Of a stretch of 64,000 bases of DNA, positions 8,134 to 16,542 are shown one piece after another (position 1 is the first letter of the stretch; every line of letters begins with the position of its first letter). Below the pieces are notes generated by a model. It worked only from the letters and a program-made list of their open reading frames with translations, searched no databases and was not told the origin of the DNA. The translations under genes were made by a program, and so were the position numbers. The DNA comes from Methylobacterium sp. NMS14P (GTDB lineage Bacteria; Pseudomonadota; Alphaproteobacteria; Rhizobiales; Beijerinckiaceae). The DNA lies in NCBI RefSeq assembly GCF_028583545.1, contig NZ_CP087106.1, positions 868,001 through 932,000 on the forward strand. Reading direction: 5' to 3'.

Positions 8134-8775
8134 TCAGACGTGTTCGACGACGATGCTGCTGATCTGGTTCGCCACGTCCTCAAATCGGTCCATGACCTTC
8201 TCCAGATGGCCGTACAGTTCGGACCCGACGAGGAAGGCCATGGGGTCCCGCCCCGAGGCCTTGAACAGGGCCTTCAGCCCGTCATTGTGCAGGTCGTCGG
8301 CCCGCCCCTCCAGCTCGATGACGCGCTCGGTCAGGCTGTTCAGCGCGGCGGCGTTCTCGCCGAGGGCCCGCAGCTTCGGCAGCGCCTCGGCGGTGACCTG
8401 CGCGGCCTCCTGGATGACCGCGCCCATCTCGCGCATCGCCGGCTCGAAGGTGGTCACCTCGAAGAGCTGGACCGCCTTGGCGGTCTTGAGCATCTGGTCG
8501 ATGGCGTCGTCGAGGGAGCCGACCAGGGCCTGGATGTCGCCGCGGTCGAACGGCGTGATGAAGGTTCGGCGGACCGCCAGCAGCGCCTCCCGGGTGATCC
8601 CGTCCGCCGCGTCCTCGTGGGCCGCGAGCGCCGCGTAGGCCGCCGGGACGGCCTGAGTCCCGTCGAGAAGGGCTCGAAGGGCGGCGGCGCCGTCCTCGAG
8701 CGTTCGCGCGTGACGCTCGAAGAGATCGAAGAACCGGTCCTCCCGCGGCATCAGGGCGCGAAACCAAGCCAGCAT
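8134..8775 (-). CDS. DUF47 (PhoU-like) accessory protein of PiT
   Basis: 213-residue all-helical cytosolic protein of the TIGR00153/DUF47 family. It starts MLAWFRALMPREDRFFDLFE, which is the usual family N terminus, and contains the PhoU-like acidic helices ITPFDRGDIQALVGSLDDAID and the C-terminal YGHLEKVMDRFEDVANQIS. A longer in-frame GTG start at 8823 would add 16 unconserved residues, so ATG 8775 is preferred; no strong ribosome-binding site is visible for either. It is encoded immediately upstream of pit and presumably regulates or assembles with the carrier. Confidence 0.9.
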   Translation of the reverse strand: MLAWFRALMPREDRFFDLFERHARTLEDGAAALRALLDGTQAVPAAYAALAAHEDAADGITREALLAVRRTFITPFDRGDIQALVGSLDDAIDQMLKTAKAVQLFEVTTFEPAMREMGAVIQEAAQVTAEALPKLRALGENAAALNSLTERVIELEGRADDLHNDGLKALFKASGRDPMAFLVGSELYGHLEKVMDRFEDVANQISSIVVEHV

Positions 8776-8908
8776 GGCGTGTCCGGATCGAGAGGTCGGC
8801 GCGGCGGCCGGGTGCGACGACACCCGGCAGGCACAACGGGCGAGAGCGCCGACCCGATCCGGGAGCCGGCAAACAATCTGCCGGCGGGCCGCCGCCGGCC
8901 GGCGCCGC

Positions 8909-9166
8909 TCAGCGGGCCGGGCTGGCGGCGGCGTGGAGCCAGCCGAAATCCACCGGGTAGCCGAGCCCGTGCAGCATCTTCACCCGCTTCCACGAGGCCG
9001 ACCGCGCCGAGGCCGCGTCCTGCCCGGCGTCGATCTCGGCGCTCTCCATCTCCTGGAGCTCGCGGGTCAGCGCCTCGCGCAGGCCTGCGGCCTTCATGTT
9101 GCCGAGCGCGGCGGTGAACGCCTGCTCGGCGATCCGAACCTGATCACAAATCTGACGCACGCTCAT
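8909..9166 (-). CDS. Hypothetical small helical protein
   Basis: 85 residues starting MSVRQICDQVRIAEQ; ATG 9166 is chosen because a GGAGGGAT ribosome-binding site sits 8-10 bases upstream. The sequence is mostly amphipathic helix with no signal peptide or membrane segment, and ends PVDFGWLHAAASPAR. No family recognised. It stands alone between the DUF47 gene and a small membrane protein on the same strand. Confidence 0.55.
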   Translation of the reverse strand: MSVRQICDQVRIAEQAFTAALGNMKAAGLREALTRELQEMESAEIDAGQDAASARSASWKRVKMLHGLGYPVDFGWLHAAASPAR

Positions 9167-9272
9167 CAGTACCGATCCCTCCAGCCCGGCATGAACACTG
9201 CATTTCCGCAGTCGATCGGAGGCTATCACGCGCGCCGGCGGCGGCGGATGTACGTCTTTCGTGCAGAGACCG

Positions 9273-9485
9273 TCACCGCAGGGCGAGCAGGCGGAGGCGC
9301 CGCATCGCCCGCGGCGGCCGCGCCCAGCGCCGCTTGCGCCCGAAGGTCCGGCGCGGATCGGAGAGGCGCGCGTCCACCTCCATCCTGCGACCCAGCCGCG
9401 GCTGGACGCTGGCGCCGATCGCCACCAGCGCGGCCGACCCGATCAGCGCGACGAGTACCGCGCCCCAGAACACGTTCTCGAACAT
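9273..9485 (-). CDS. Hypothetical single-pass membrane protein
   Basis: 70 residues. One hydrophobic segment (about 4-27) is followed by a very basic, Arg-rich cytosolic tail. GGGAG lies about 8 bases before the ATG. No family recognised; small membrane proteins of this kind are often subunits or modulators of larger complexes, but nothing here shows a partner. Confidence 0.5.
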   Translation of the reverse strand: MFENVFWGAVLVALIGSAALVAIGASVQPRLGRRMEVDARLSDPRRTFGRKRRWARPPRAMRRLRLLALR

Positions 9486-9725
9486 CAGGCACTCCCGGAC
9501 AGGAGCCCGGCCGCAGACCGTTCCGGACTGCGGTCGATTGCGGAGGAAGCTAGACCATTCCCGCGAATGTAATCAACGGCCTGTATCGTCCGGTATTCAA
9601 CTGTCGACAACTGATTGCGTCGCCTCGACGCGCCCCGGCCGCCGCTGGCACCCCGTCCTTGCGCAGGATCAATGCGCGCCCCGCCCCGGTCTCCGACGAT
9701 CTGGCGCCGAACCGGAGCCCGAACC

Positions 9726-9938
9726 ATGCGCCTCTATCGCGTCACCTTCTACAAGACCGTCGCGGACGATACCGGCCACGAGCACCGGGTGCGGCAGCGC
9801 GCGATCCTGGTCCGGGCGCCGTCGGAGGTGTCGGCCGTCTGGCAGGCCAAGGCGCTTCTCTGCGCGGGCGCCCAAGTCGTCGACTGGCGCCTGCGCGCGG
9901 ACAGCTGCGAGGTCGCGGCCCTGCCGGCCGCCGCGTAG
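9726..9938 (+). CDS. Hypothetical small protein
   Basis: 70 residues starting MRLYRVTFYKTVADDTGHEH. The ATG at 9726 is preceded by GGAG and gives a compact alpha/beta-looking protein with no signal or membrane segment. A longer in-frame extension upstream has Pro/Arg-rich composition typical of non-coding frames. The gap 9486-9725 before it is noticeably less GC-rich and probably carries divergent promoters for this gene and the membrane protein gene on the other strand. Confidence 0.5.
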   Translation: MRLYRVTFYKTVADDTGHEHRVRQRAILVRAPSEVSAVWQAKALLCAGAQVVDWRLRADSCEVAALPAAA

Positions 9939-10076
9939 GTCTGCCGGACCGGCCGCGCGGGCGGCGGAATCGGGCCGGATCCTCGCCCGCCCGGCTCTCA
10001 TCTTGTGATCGTCACATCGTTCCCGTTCTCTGATGCGCCACATCGCACCGAGACGCCATCGGCCCAAGATGACGCG

Positions 10077-10301
10077 ATGACAGATGTGACCCCGCAACCG
10101 TCGCAATACGTCGTCGCAGCCTCGGCCCAGCACGGCGACCTTCGTCAGACCTGGAAACGGGCCGCCAGCGCCGCGGTACCGGCGCGATCCTGGATCGCGG
10201 CAGGGCACGAGGCCGTGCGGATCACCGACCCGTCGGGCGGCGCGCTCAATCCCGAACGGTACCGGGTCGGGATCGTGAACGGCGGTCGGCCCTGTCACTA
10301 G
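10077..10301 (+). CDS. Hypothetical small protein
   Basis: 74 residues starting MTDVTPQPSQYVVAAS and ending YRVGIVNGGRPCH. A GTG at 10005 could extend it by 24 residues, but the region before 10077 (CGTCACATCGTTCC, TGATGCGCCACATCG) looks like promoter sequence. No family recognised. It ends directly at the edge of the dispersed repeat. Confidence 0.4.
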   Translation: MTDVTPQPSQYVVAASAQHGDLRQTWKRAASAAVPARSWIAAGHEAVRITDPSGGALNPERYRVGIVNGGRPCH

Positions 10302-10304
10302 GGC

Positions 10305-10540
10305 CGCGCCCGGTCGCGTTGCATTGGTCTGGAAGGACCGCGTCGCCGGCCCGGACAATTGCGCGACGCTCCCTCTCCCGTGCGGGAGAGGGCTGGGGTG
10401 AGGGATCAAGTCCTTCCGGCGCGGTCGCACCCCTCACCCTGTCCCTCTCCCGGATGGGAGAGGGGACCCGCGCCTCCCGCGGCACGGGCCCGGTAATCGC
10501 CCCCGTCCGAATGCGATCGGGAGCGGCTCTGGCACCCGTT
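10305..10540. repeat. Dispersed imperfect-palindrome repeat, copy A
   Basis: About 235 bp related to a segment at 54835-55130. The core holds CCCTCTCCCGTGCGGGAGAG (a perfect hairpin), then GGGGTGAGGGA, a variable middle, then the mirrored CCCTCACCCTGTCCCTCTCC and a second hairpin. Shared flanks outside the core include GGAAGGAC on the left and GGGACCCGCGC, GCGGCACGG and GGCTCTGGC on the right. It encodes no credible protein. The arrangement resembles a non-autonomous, REP-like or MITE-like element. Confidence 0.75.
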
Positions 10541-10916
10541 GACGGGCGGCCGCGGATCGCGGCGCCGGGATGATGGGGTGAGGCGGCCCATCGGCCTCGA
10601 GACAGGGACAGGTCGGCCCGACACGCCTTCCTCCTGGCGGGAACCGTGGCCCGGGCCTCGGCCGGTGCGGCACCGCACGCCGCGGAACCGGGCTCGTCCC
10701 GCTGCGGCCCCATTCCGCTGCGACACCGCCCGGGCCGGCGTGGCGATCGCCAGCGTCCGCTGCCGGTGCCTCGCGGTGGCGGCGCCGATCCCGACGCCGG
10801 ACCCCGCACCCCCGCCGCGCCCGCCGTCGCGGGCCGGGCCGATCGGGACGGGTTTTACGAAGCGTTCATCCTCCGGGTGTCCGATCCGGGAGGTCAGAGG
10901 CGGGAAAGCGGAAGCG
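10541..10916. other. Non-coding stretch after repeat copy A
   Basis: 376 bp in which no reading frame has a credible start, ribosome-binding site or protein-like composition; the open frames are Pro/Arg-rich shadows. The last ~60 bp are likely the promoter and leader of the small membrane protein gene at 10917. Confidence 0.5.
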
Positions 10917-11114
10917 ATGCCGAGCGAGACGAACCGAGTGACTCAGGATGCCCCGGCGCAGGAGCCGATCCTGGAGCTGTGGCGCATTTTCGCCCTCGCG
11001 CTGATCGTCGCGGCCGGCATGCTGTTCGTCCATCTCGTCGTTCCCGCCGAGGCCGACGCGGCCGCTCCCCCGATCGCGACAGACCAGAGCGCGGGCAGCC
11101 ACACCCTGCGGTGA
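10917..11114 (+). CDS. Hypothetical single-pass membrane protein
   Basis: 65 residues: a polar N terminus, one hydrophobic helix (about 23-45, LWRIFALALIVAAGMLFVHL) and a short Ala/Thr-rich tail. The ATG at 10917 has GGAAG just upstream. No family recognised. Confidence 0.5.
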   Translation: MPSETNRVTQDAPAQEPILELWRIFALALIVAAGMLFVHLVVPAEADAAAPPIATDQSAGSHTLR

Positions 11115-11174
11115 GCAGCGCTCTCCCGAAGCACGTCGGACGCGGCGCCTGAGCCGCCCCCGGCGGCGCGCCGC

Positions 11175-11891
11175 CTAATCGCCGCGCGCCGCGCCGAGCC
11201 CGGCCTGATCCAGGGCGCTCGCCGCCGCCCTCAGCTCGCGCCGGGCCGCGGCGATCGCGGCGGCCTCCTCGTCCCCCTGCGCGTTCAGGGCCTCCAGGAA
11301 GGCGGTCCAGTCCGCGCGGGCGCTGCTCGGGATCTGGCCGTCGAGCTTCCGGCGCAGCAGCGCGACGCGCCCCTCCTGCGTCGCGGCCGCCGGGGCCGCG
11401 GCGTCGACATCGTAGACGCCGACCGCGCAGGTCTGATCCTCGGCCCGGGTGTAGTAGGCGGTCTTGGGCTCCTCGACGGTGCTGCCCGGCTTCGGGAACA
11501 GGTAGCGGATCACCGAGATCTGGCCGGGCCTGGCTGTGTCCAGCATCGTGCGGATGAAGCGGTGGCCGGTCCTGTCGTGCAGGTCGCGGACGTCGTGCCC
11601 CTTCAGGATCGGGTTCGGATGGGCGGTCATCACGCCGTCCGGACCGATACAGAACACGTAGGTGTCGGCGGTCCTGAACCCGCGCGTGCCGGCGGTGAAG
11701 TCCTGGAGCGCCCGGGCCCTGTCGGCCTTCAGGGCCCGGTCGACGCGCCCGAGCATCCAGGAGGCGAATCCGCTGGGGCTCGGATCGTCGCAGGCGACGG
11801 GCGCCTCACCGTCACCGCAGGCCCCGGCCGGCGCCACCGGCCCCAGTCCCAGCAGCGCGAGGATCGCCAGTCTCGAAGCTCCGGACGCCAT
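11175..11891 (-). CDS. Periplasmic Cache-domain protein
   Basis: 238 residues. The signal peptide (about 1-24) ends near GPVAPAGAC. The mature part contains a single Cache (sCache_2-like) sensor fold: YVFCIGPDGVMTAHPNP followed by LKGHDVRDLHDRTGHRFI and later ISVIRYLFPKPG. Such domains bind small ligands outside the membrane, normally as part of chemoreceptors or kinases; here no transmitter is attached. The C terminus is helical and Ala-rich. ATG 11891 is chosen over 11906 because GGGAGAGG precedes it. Confidence 0.75.
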   Translation of the reverse strand: MASGASRLAILALLGLGPVAPAGACGDGEAPVACDDPSPSGFASWMLGRVDRALKADRARALQDFTAGTRGFRTADTYVFCIGPDGVMTAHPNPILKGHDVRDLHDRTGHRFIRTMLDTARPGQISVIRYLFPKPGSTVEEPKTAYYTRAEDQTCAVGVYDVDAAAPAAATQEGRVALLRRKLDGQIPSSARADWTAFLEALNAQGDEEAAAIAAARRELRAAASALDQAGLGAARGD

Positions 11892-12004
11892 CGGCCTCTC
11901 CCGCATTCAACATGACGTGTCGAATCGGCGGAATGAGAGCCCTGTCAGCCTGGACGGGTCATCACCCGAACACGTCTTGACATGGGGGGAGGCACCGCGT
12001 CGCG

Positions 12005-12880
12005 TCACTGCATCGGCAGCGGGACCGCCTCCACGGCGACGTCGCCGATCCCCCGGGCCGCGAGGGCCGTGCGCAGGGCGTCGGTCAGGCAGGTGCCGGC
12101 CGTGAAAGCGCCCAGCGCCGAGCCGTGCCGGTCCGCCTCGCGGGGGAGGGGGCCGATCAGCTGCACGACGCGCCGGGCGATGGCGGGCGCCGGGTCGATC
12201 CAGGCCACCGGCCAGGGCGCGACCGCCTGGAGGCGCGGCAGCAGCAGGGGATAATGGGTGCAGGCGAGGCAGACCACGTCGGTGCGACGCCCGTCCGCCT
12301 CGGTGACGAAGCAGGGGGCGATCTCGGCGGCGAGGGTGGCGTCGTCCACCGGCGCGCCCGCGAGTTCGGCCTCCGCGAAGCCGGCGAGGTTCTGCGAGCC
12401 GACCAGCGTCACCGCGCAGGACCCGGCGTAGGTCGCGATCAGGTCGTGGGTGTAGGAGCGCGCCACCGTGCCGGGCGTCGCCAGCAGCGTCACGAGCCGC
12501 GAGCGCGTCGCCTCGGCGGCCGGCTTGATCGGCGGGACCACTCCCACGAAGGGCGTCGTGAAGCGCTGGCGCAGCGCCGGGAGCACCAGCGTCGAGGCGG
12601 TGTTGCAGGCGATGACCACGAGGTCGGGCCGGTGGGTCGCGACCAGCCGCTCCATCACGGTGAGGACGCGGGCGACGAGGGTCGCCTCCGAGAGCCGGCC
12701 GTACGGGAAGGCGGCGTCGTCGCCGACGTAGACGTAGCGGGCATCCGGACGGGCGCGCCGCACCGCGTCGAGGACGGTCAGGCCGCCGAGGCCGGAATCG
12801 AACACCAGAATGGTCGGCTCGGCGGCACAGCGCAGAGCGGCGGCGGACAGGCTGGCCCCGGCCATCAGATCGATCCGCAT
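12005..12880 (-). CDS. murI: Glutamate racemase
   Basis: 291 residues. It interconverts L- and D-glutamate for peptidoglycan synthesis in the cytosol. Asp/Glu racemase marks: FDSGLGGLTVLDAV near the N terminus, the first catalytic Cys in VVIACNTAST and the second in CLACTHYPLLLP. The length is slightly above the usual 265-285 because of an N-terminal stretch before the fold. It stands alone, divergent from the ergothioneine genes with a 286-bp gap. Confidence 0.93.
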   Translation of the reverse strand: MRIDLMAGASLSAAALRCAAEPTILVFDSGLGGLTVLDAVRRARPDARYVYVGDDAAFPYGRLSEATLVARVLTVMERLVATHRPDLVVIACNTASTLVLPALRQRFTTPFVGVVPPIKPAAEATRSRLVTLLATPGTVARSYTHDLIATYAGSCAVTLVGSQNLAGFAEAELAGAPVDDATLAAEIAPCFVTEADGRRTDVVCLACTHYPLLLPRLQAVAPWPVAWIDPAPAIARRVVQLIGPLPREADRHGSALGAFTAGTCLTDALRTALAARGIGDVAVEAVPLPMQ

Positions 12881-13166
12881 GAGAACCCCGGACTCCTCGA
12901 AGAGCGTCCCAAAATCTCGGCAGCGAGGGTTAAGGCGATCTCACTGCGGCGAGAGAAAGATCCGTGATCCCCAACCCGTTCCGTTAACCGCCGCGCCGCG
13001 GCGGCGAAGAGGCCCGGTCAGGCGAGCGCCGACCGCGCTCGCCGGGCACCGCGCGCGAGACTGCTCTTGCAGAGGTTGTCGGAGCACGGCCGGAACATAT
13101 CTTCTGCGCGCCGGCCGGGGTCGAGAAGACAGTTCTCGGTCAGGCCCGAGAAAAGGGACCATCGTC

Positions 13167-14435
13167 ATGGCAGCGACAGCCGCACTGCGCCCGGACGAGA
13201 CACGCGACCCTGCGGCACCGGCCTTCCCGCCGCCGCACGTCACCGCCCGGCCAATCGACCGGGCCGCCTGGATCGCCGCCTACCGGCAGGTCCGCGGCGA
13301 GACCGAGCGCCGCGCCGCGCCGCTCTCCCCGGAGGACCAGCAGGTCCAGTCCATGGCCGATGCCAGCCCGACCAAGTGGCACCGGGCGCACGTCACGTGG
13401 TTCTTCGAGCAGTTCCTGCTCCGGGAGCACCTGCCGGGCTACGCGATCTACGATGCGCGGCTGCACTACCTGTTCAACTCGTACTACGTGGCGGCGGGTC
13501 CCCGTCAGCCGCGCATCCAGCGCGGCATGATCACCCGCCCGACCATGGCGGAGGTCGCGGCCTACCGCGCCCATATCGACCGGGCGGTCGAGGCCCTGCT
13601 GGGCCAGGCCTCCGAGCGCGCGCTGGAGGCGGTGCTGCCGATCCTGGAGATCGGCCTCTACCACGAGCAGCAGCATCAGGAGCTCCTCCTCACCGACATC
13701 CTGCACGCCTTCGCGCAGAACCCGCTCAACCCGACCTATGACCCGGACTGGCGCTTCCCGCCGGCGGCCGCGCAGGCCGGCCAGGTCACCCTCGACCGCG
13801 CCGTCGCGTGGATCGGGCACGCGGGGGAGGGGTTCTCGTTCGACAACGAGTCGCCGCGTCACGAGACGCTGATCCCGGCCGGCCGCCTCGACCGGGCGCT
13901 GGTGACCAACCGCCAGTGGCTCGCCTTCATGGAGGATGGCGGCTACGCCAAGCCCGAGCTGTGGCTCTCCGACGGCTGGTACGCCGGGCCGGCGGAGGGT
14001 TGGGAGGCGCCCGGCTACTGGCGCCGTGACGGGGAGGGGTGGGCGACCATGACGCTGGGCGGCGAGCGCCCGGTGGACCTCGACGCGCCGGTCACCCACG
14101 TCAGCTACTACGAGGCCGACGCCTACGCCCGCTGGGCCGGCCGCTTCCTTCCGACCGAGTTCGAGTGGGAGGTCGCGGCCCGCGACGGCGGCCTGCCGGA
14201 CGCCTTCGGCCTCGTCTGGCAATGGACCCGCAGCGCCTACGTCCCCTACCCGGGCTACCGGCCGCTCCCGGGGGCGCTCGGCGAGTACAACGGCAAGTTC
14301 ATGGCCAACCAGTTCGTGCTGCGGGGCTCGTCGCTGGCGACCCCCGAGGGCCATGCCCGGCTGCCGTACCGCAACTTCTTCTATCCGCACCAGCGCTGGC
14401 AGTTCACGGGCCTGCGCCTCGCCGATGCCGCCTGA
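13167..14435 (+). CDS. egtB: Ergothioneine biosynthesis iron-dependent sulfoxide synthase
   Basis: 422 residues. EgtB joins trimethylhistidine (hercynine) to a thiol donor with O2. The N-terminal DinB-like four-helix domain supplies the non-haem iron ligands, here probably H75, H166 and H170 (HRAHVTWFF and YHEQQHQE). The C-terminal half is the formylglycine-generating-enzyme fold with THVSYYEADAYARWAG, PTEFEWEVAA and the closing LPYRNFFYPHQRWQFTGLRL. ATG 13167 follows AAGGGA. egtD follows 18 bp downstream. No egtA, egtC or egtE is present here, so donor and C-S lyase steps must be met elsewhere; which thiol donor is used cannot be read from the sequence. Confidence 0.95.
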   Translation: MAATAALRPDETRDPAAPAFPPPHVTARPIDRAAWIAAYRQVRGETERRAAPLSPEDQQVQSMADASPTKWHRAHVTWFFEQFLLREHLPGYAIYDARLHYLFNSYYVAAGPRQPRIQRGMITRPTMAEVAAYRAHIDRAVEALLGQASERALEAVLPILEIGLYHEQQHQELLLTDILHAFAQNPLNPTYDPDWRFPPAAAQAGQVTLDRAVAWIGHAGEGFSFDNESPRHETLIPAGRLDRALVTNRQWLAFMEDGGYAKPELWLSDGWYAGPAEGWEAPGYWRRDGEGWATMTLGGERPVDLDAPVTHVSYYEADAYARWAGRFLPTEFEWEVAARDGGLPDAFGLVWQWTRSAYVPYPGYRPLPGALGEYNGKFMANQFVLRGSSLATPEGHARLPYRNFFYPHQRWQFTGLRLADAA

Positions 14436-14453
14436 CGTGCCCCGGAGCCGCCC

Positions 14454-15428
14454 TTGACCATCAAGCCCACCTTCGCCGACGCGACGCCGGTCACGCTGGA
14501 CGCGCCGCCGCTGAGCTTCCTCGACGACGTCCGCGCGGGCCTGTCCAAGCCCCAGAAGGCGCTCTCGCCGAAATACTTCTACGACGAGGCCGGGTCCGCG
14601 CTGTTCGAGGCGATCACGCGGCTGCCGGAATACTACCCGACCCGGACGGAGATCGGCATCCTCGACGCCTGCGGGCCCGAGATCGCCGCGCTGCTGCCGG
14701 CGCACGCGGCGCTGGTGGAGTTCGGCAGCGGCTCGACCGTGAAGCTGCGCCGTCTCCTGCGCCACCTCGACACCCTCGCGGCCTACGTGCCGGTGGACGT
14801 CTCGGGCGAGTTCCTGCGCGGGCAGGCGGAAGTCCTGCGGGGCGACTTCCCGGACCTGCGGGTCGAGCCGGTCGTGGCCGACTTCACCCGCGACTTCGAC
14901 CTGCCGGAGAGCCTGAACGGCCTGCCGCGCGCCGGGTTCTTCCCGGGCTCGACCATCGGCAACTTCGACCCGCACGAGGCCGAGGCGCTGCTGCGCCGGT
15001 TCGGGCGGATCCTGGGGCCGGGCGCCCACATGATCGTGGGCGTCGACCTCGTGAAGGACGCGGCGGTGCTGGAGACCGCCTACGACGACGCGCAGGGCGT
15101 GACGGCGGCCTTCAACCTCAACCTCCTGACCCGGATCAACCGGGAGCTGGCCGGCCGCTTTGAGCCCGGCGCGTTCAGCCACCGGGCGGTGTTCAACACC
15201 GACGCCTCGCGGATCGAGATGCATCTCGTCGCCCGCGACGCCCAGGCCGTGCGGGTCGGCGCCGACACCTTCGCGTTCGCGGCGGGCGAGACGATCCACA
15301 CCGAGAGCAGCTACAAGTACACGCCGGCGACGTTCCGGGCGCTCACCGAGCGGGCGGGCTGGACGTGGCTGACGGTCTGGACGGACCCGGAGAAGCTGTT
15401 CTCGGTCCACGCGCTGCGGCTGGACTGA
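14454..15428 (+). CDS. egtD: L-histidine N-alpha-methyltransferase
   Basis: 324-residue SAM-dependent enzyme that trimethylates histidine to hercynine, the first step of ergothioneine synthesis. Visible marks: PKYFYDEAGSALFEAITRLP, EYYPTRTE, the SAM loop LVEFGSGSTVKLRRLL (about 88-101), PGSTIGNFDPHEA and the C-terminal HTESSYKYTP. The start is TTG with CGGAG 7-9 bases upstream, 18 bp after egtB, so the pair is one operon. Length agrees with the family. Confidence 0.95.
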   Translation: MTIKPTFADATPVTLDAPPLSFLDDVRAGLSKPQKALSPKYFYDEAGSALFEAITRLPEYYPTRTEIGILDACGPEIAALLPAHAALVEFGSGSTVKLRRLLRHLDTLAAYVPVDVSGEFLRGQAEVLRGDFPDLRVEPVVADFTRDFDLPESLNGLPRAGFFPGSTIGNFDPHEAEALLRRFGRILGPGAHMIVGVDLVKDAAVLETAYDDAQGVTAAFNLNLLTRINRELAGRFEPGAFSHRAVFNTDASRIEMHLVARDAQAVRVGADTFAFAAGETIHTESSYKYTPATFRALTERAGWTWLTVWTDPEKLFSVHALRLD

Positions 15429-15455
15429 GCGGGGGCCGGGCGGGGCACGCGAGCC

Positions 15456-16520
15456 ATGCGCTTCAGCCCGCGCTGGTTCCTGCTGGTGGCGCCGTGCCTC
15501 GGCGCCCTGGCGGGGCTGCTCTACGGGGTGATCTTCGGGATCGCCCCGCTGACCGGCACGGCGGTCCGCGGCGCGATCATCGGCACGCCGATCCTGCTCT
15601 ACGAGCGCCGGCTGCTGGCGCCGCACCTGCGCGACCGCATCCGCGGTCTCGCGACGCCGCTGTTCCTGCTCGCCACGGTGGCGCTCTACATCGGGCTGAT
15701 CGTGGCCGGGAACGCGGTCGCCAGCACGGTGCTGAACCAGCTGTTCCGCTTCATGTACAGCGAGCGGAACGCGATGCTGATGTCGCAATCCGGCCTGCTC
15801 TACGCGCTGGGCATCTCGGCCCTGGTGGTGTTCGTGTTCCGGGTCCGCGACCTGATCGGCCCCGGCGTCTTCGCCAACCTGCTGATCGGGCGCTACCACC
15901 GGCCGATCAGCGAGGAGCGGATCTTCCTCTTCCTCGACGTGACCGGGTCGACGCGCTTCGCCGACCGCTACGGCGACCGGGCGGCGCAGGCCTATCTCGG
16001 GCAGGTTTTCAACGCGCTGGCGCTGCCGGTGGCGCGCGCCCGCGGCTCGATCGACGACTACGTCGGCGACCTGGCGCTGGTGACCTGGACGATGGAGCGG
16101 GGCCTGCGCGACGCCGCCTGCCTGCGCTGCGTCTTCGCGTTCCAGGAACGGCTCGCCGCCGAGGCGGGGAGTTGGCGCGACCGCTTTGGGCAGGTGCCGC
16201 AATTCCGCGCCGCGCTGCATTGCGGCCCGGTCGTGACCGCCGAGATCGGGCTGGAACGGCACAAGATCGCGTATTTCGGCGACGTCGTGAACACCACGGC
16301 CCGGCTGGAGGCCCTGTCGAAGACCCTGGGGGTCGACGTCCTCATCTCGGCCGACCTCCTCGCCCGGCTCGGCCCGTTGCCGGACGACCTCGTGGCGGAG
16401 GATCTCGGCGCCCACGCCCTGCGCGGCCGCGCCGAGCCCCTGGCAGTGGCGGCGATCCGGCACCGGGCCGCCGTCGCGGCGCCCGCGCGGCCGCTGCCGA
16501 GCCGCGCCGCGACCGCCTGA
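15456..16520 (+). CDS. Membrane-bound class III nucleotidyl cyclase homologue
   Basis: 354 residues. Four hydrophobic segments lie at about 8-30, 35-50, 65-88 and 110-130, followed by a class III cyclase domain (about 155-335). Metal-binding aspartates D161 (FLFLDVTGSTRFAD) and D205 (YVGDLALVTW) are present, as are the Asn and Arg of VVNTTARLE. The two base-selecting positions deviate: the usual Lys before the YVGD motif is D201, and the usual Asp of the D-x-x-G segment is Ala (IAYFGD). It could be a divergent adenylyl cyclase or one with altered specificity. It starts 27 bp after egtD and may be read from the same transcript. Confidence 0.85.
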   Translation: MRFSPRWFLLVAPCLGALAGLLYGVIFGIAPLTGTAVRGAIIGTPILLYERRLLAPHLRDRIRGLATPLFLLATVALYIGLIVAGNAVASTVLNQLFRFMYSERNAMLMSQSGLLYALGISALVVFVFRVRDLIGPGVFANLLIGRYHRPISEERIFLFLDVTGSTRFADRYGDRAAQAYLGQVFNALALPVARARGSIDDYVGDLALVTWTMERGLRDAACLRCVFAFQERLAAEAGSWRDRFGQVPQFRAALHCGPVVTAEIGLERHKIAYFGDVVNTTARLEALSKTLGVDVLISADLLARLGPLPDDLVAEDLGAHALRGRAEPLAVAAIRHRAAVAAPARPLPSRAATA

Positions 16521-16542
16521 CCCGAGTTCGGCAGAGGGCCGC

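Noticed and set aside
10319..10573. Short peptides with LSLSRAGEG / [10 protein letters not shown] in the dispersed repeats
   Set aside because: These are translations of the palindromic repeat, a common source of false proteins.
13140..16463. About 1100-codon frame antisense to egtB, egtD and the cyclase
   Set aside because: Composition and lack of motifs show a shadow of three well-supported genes.
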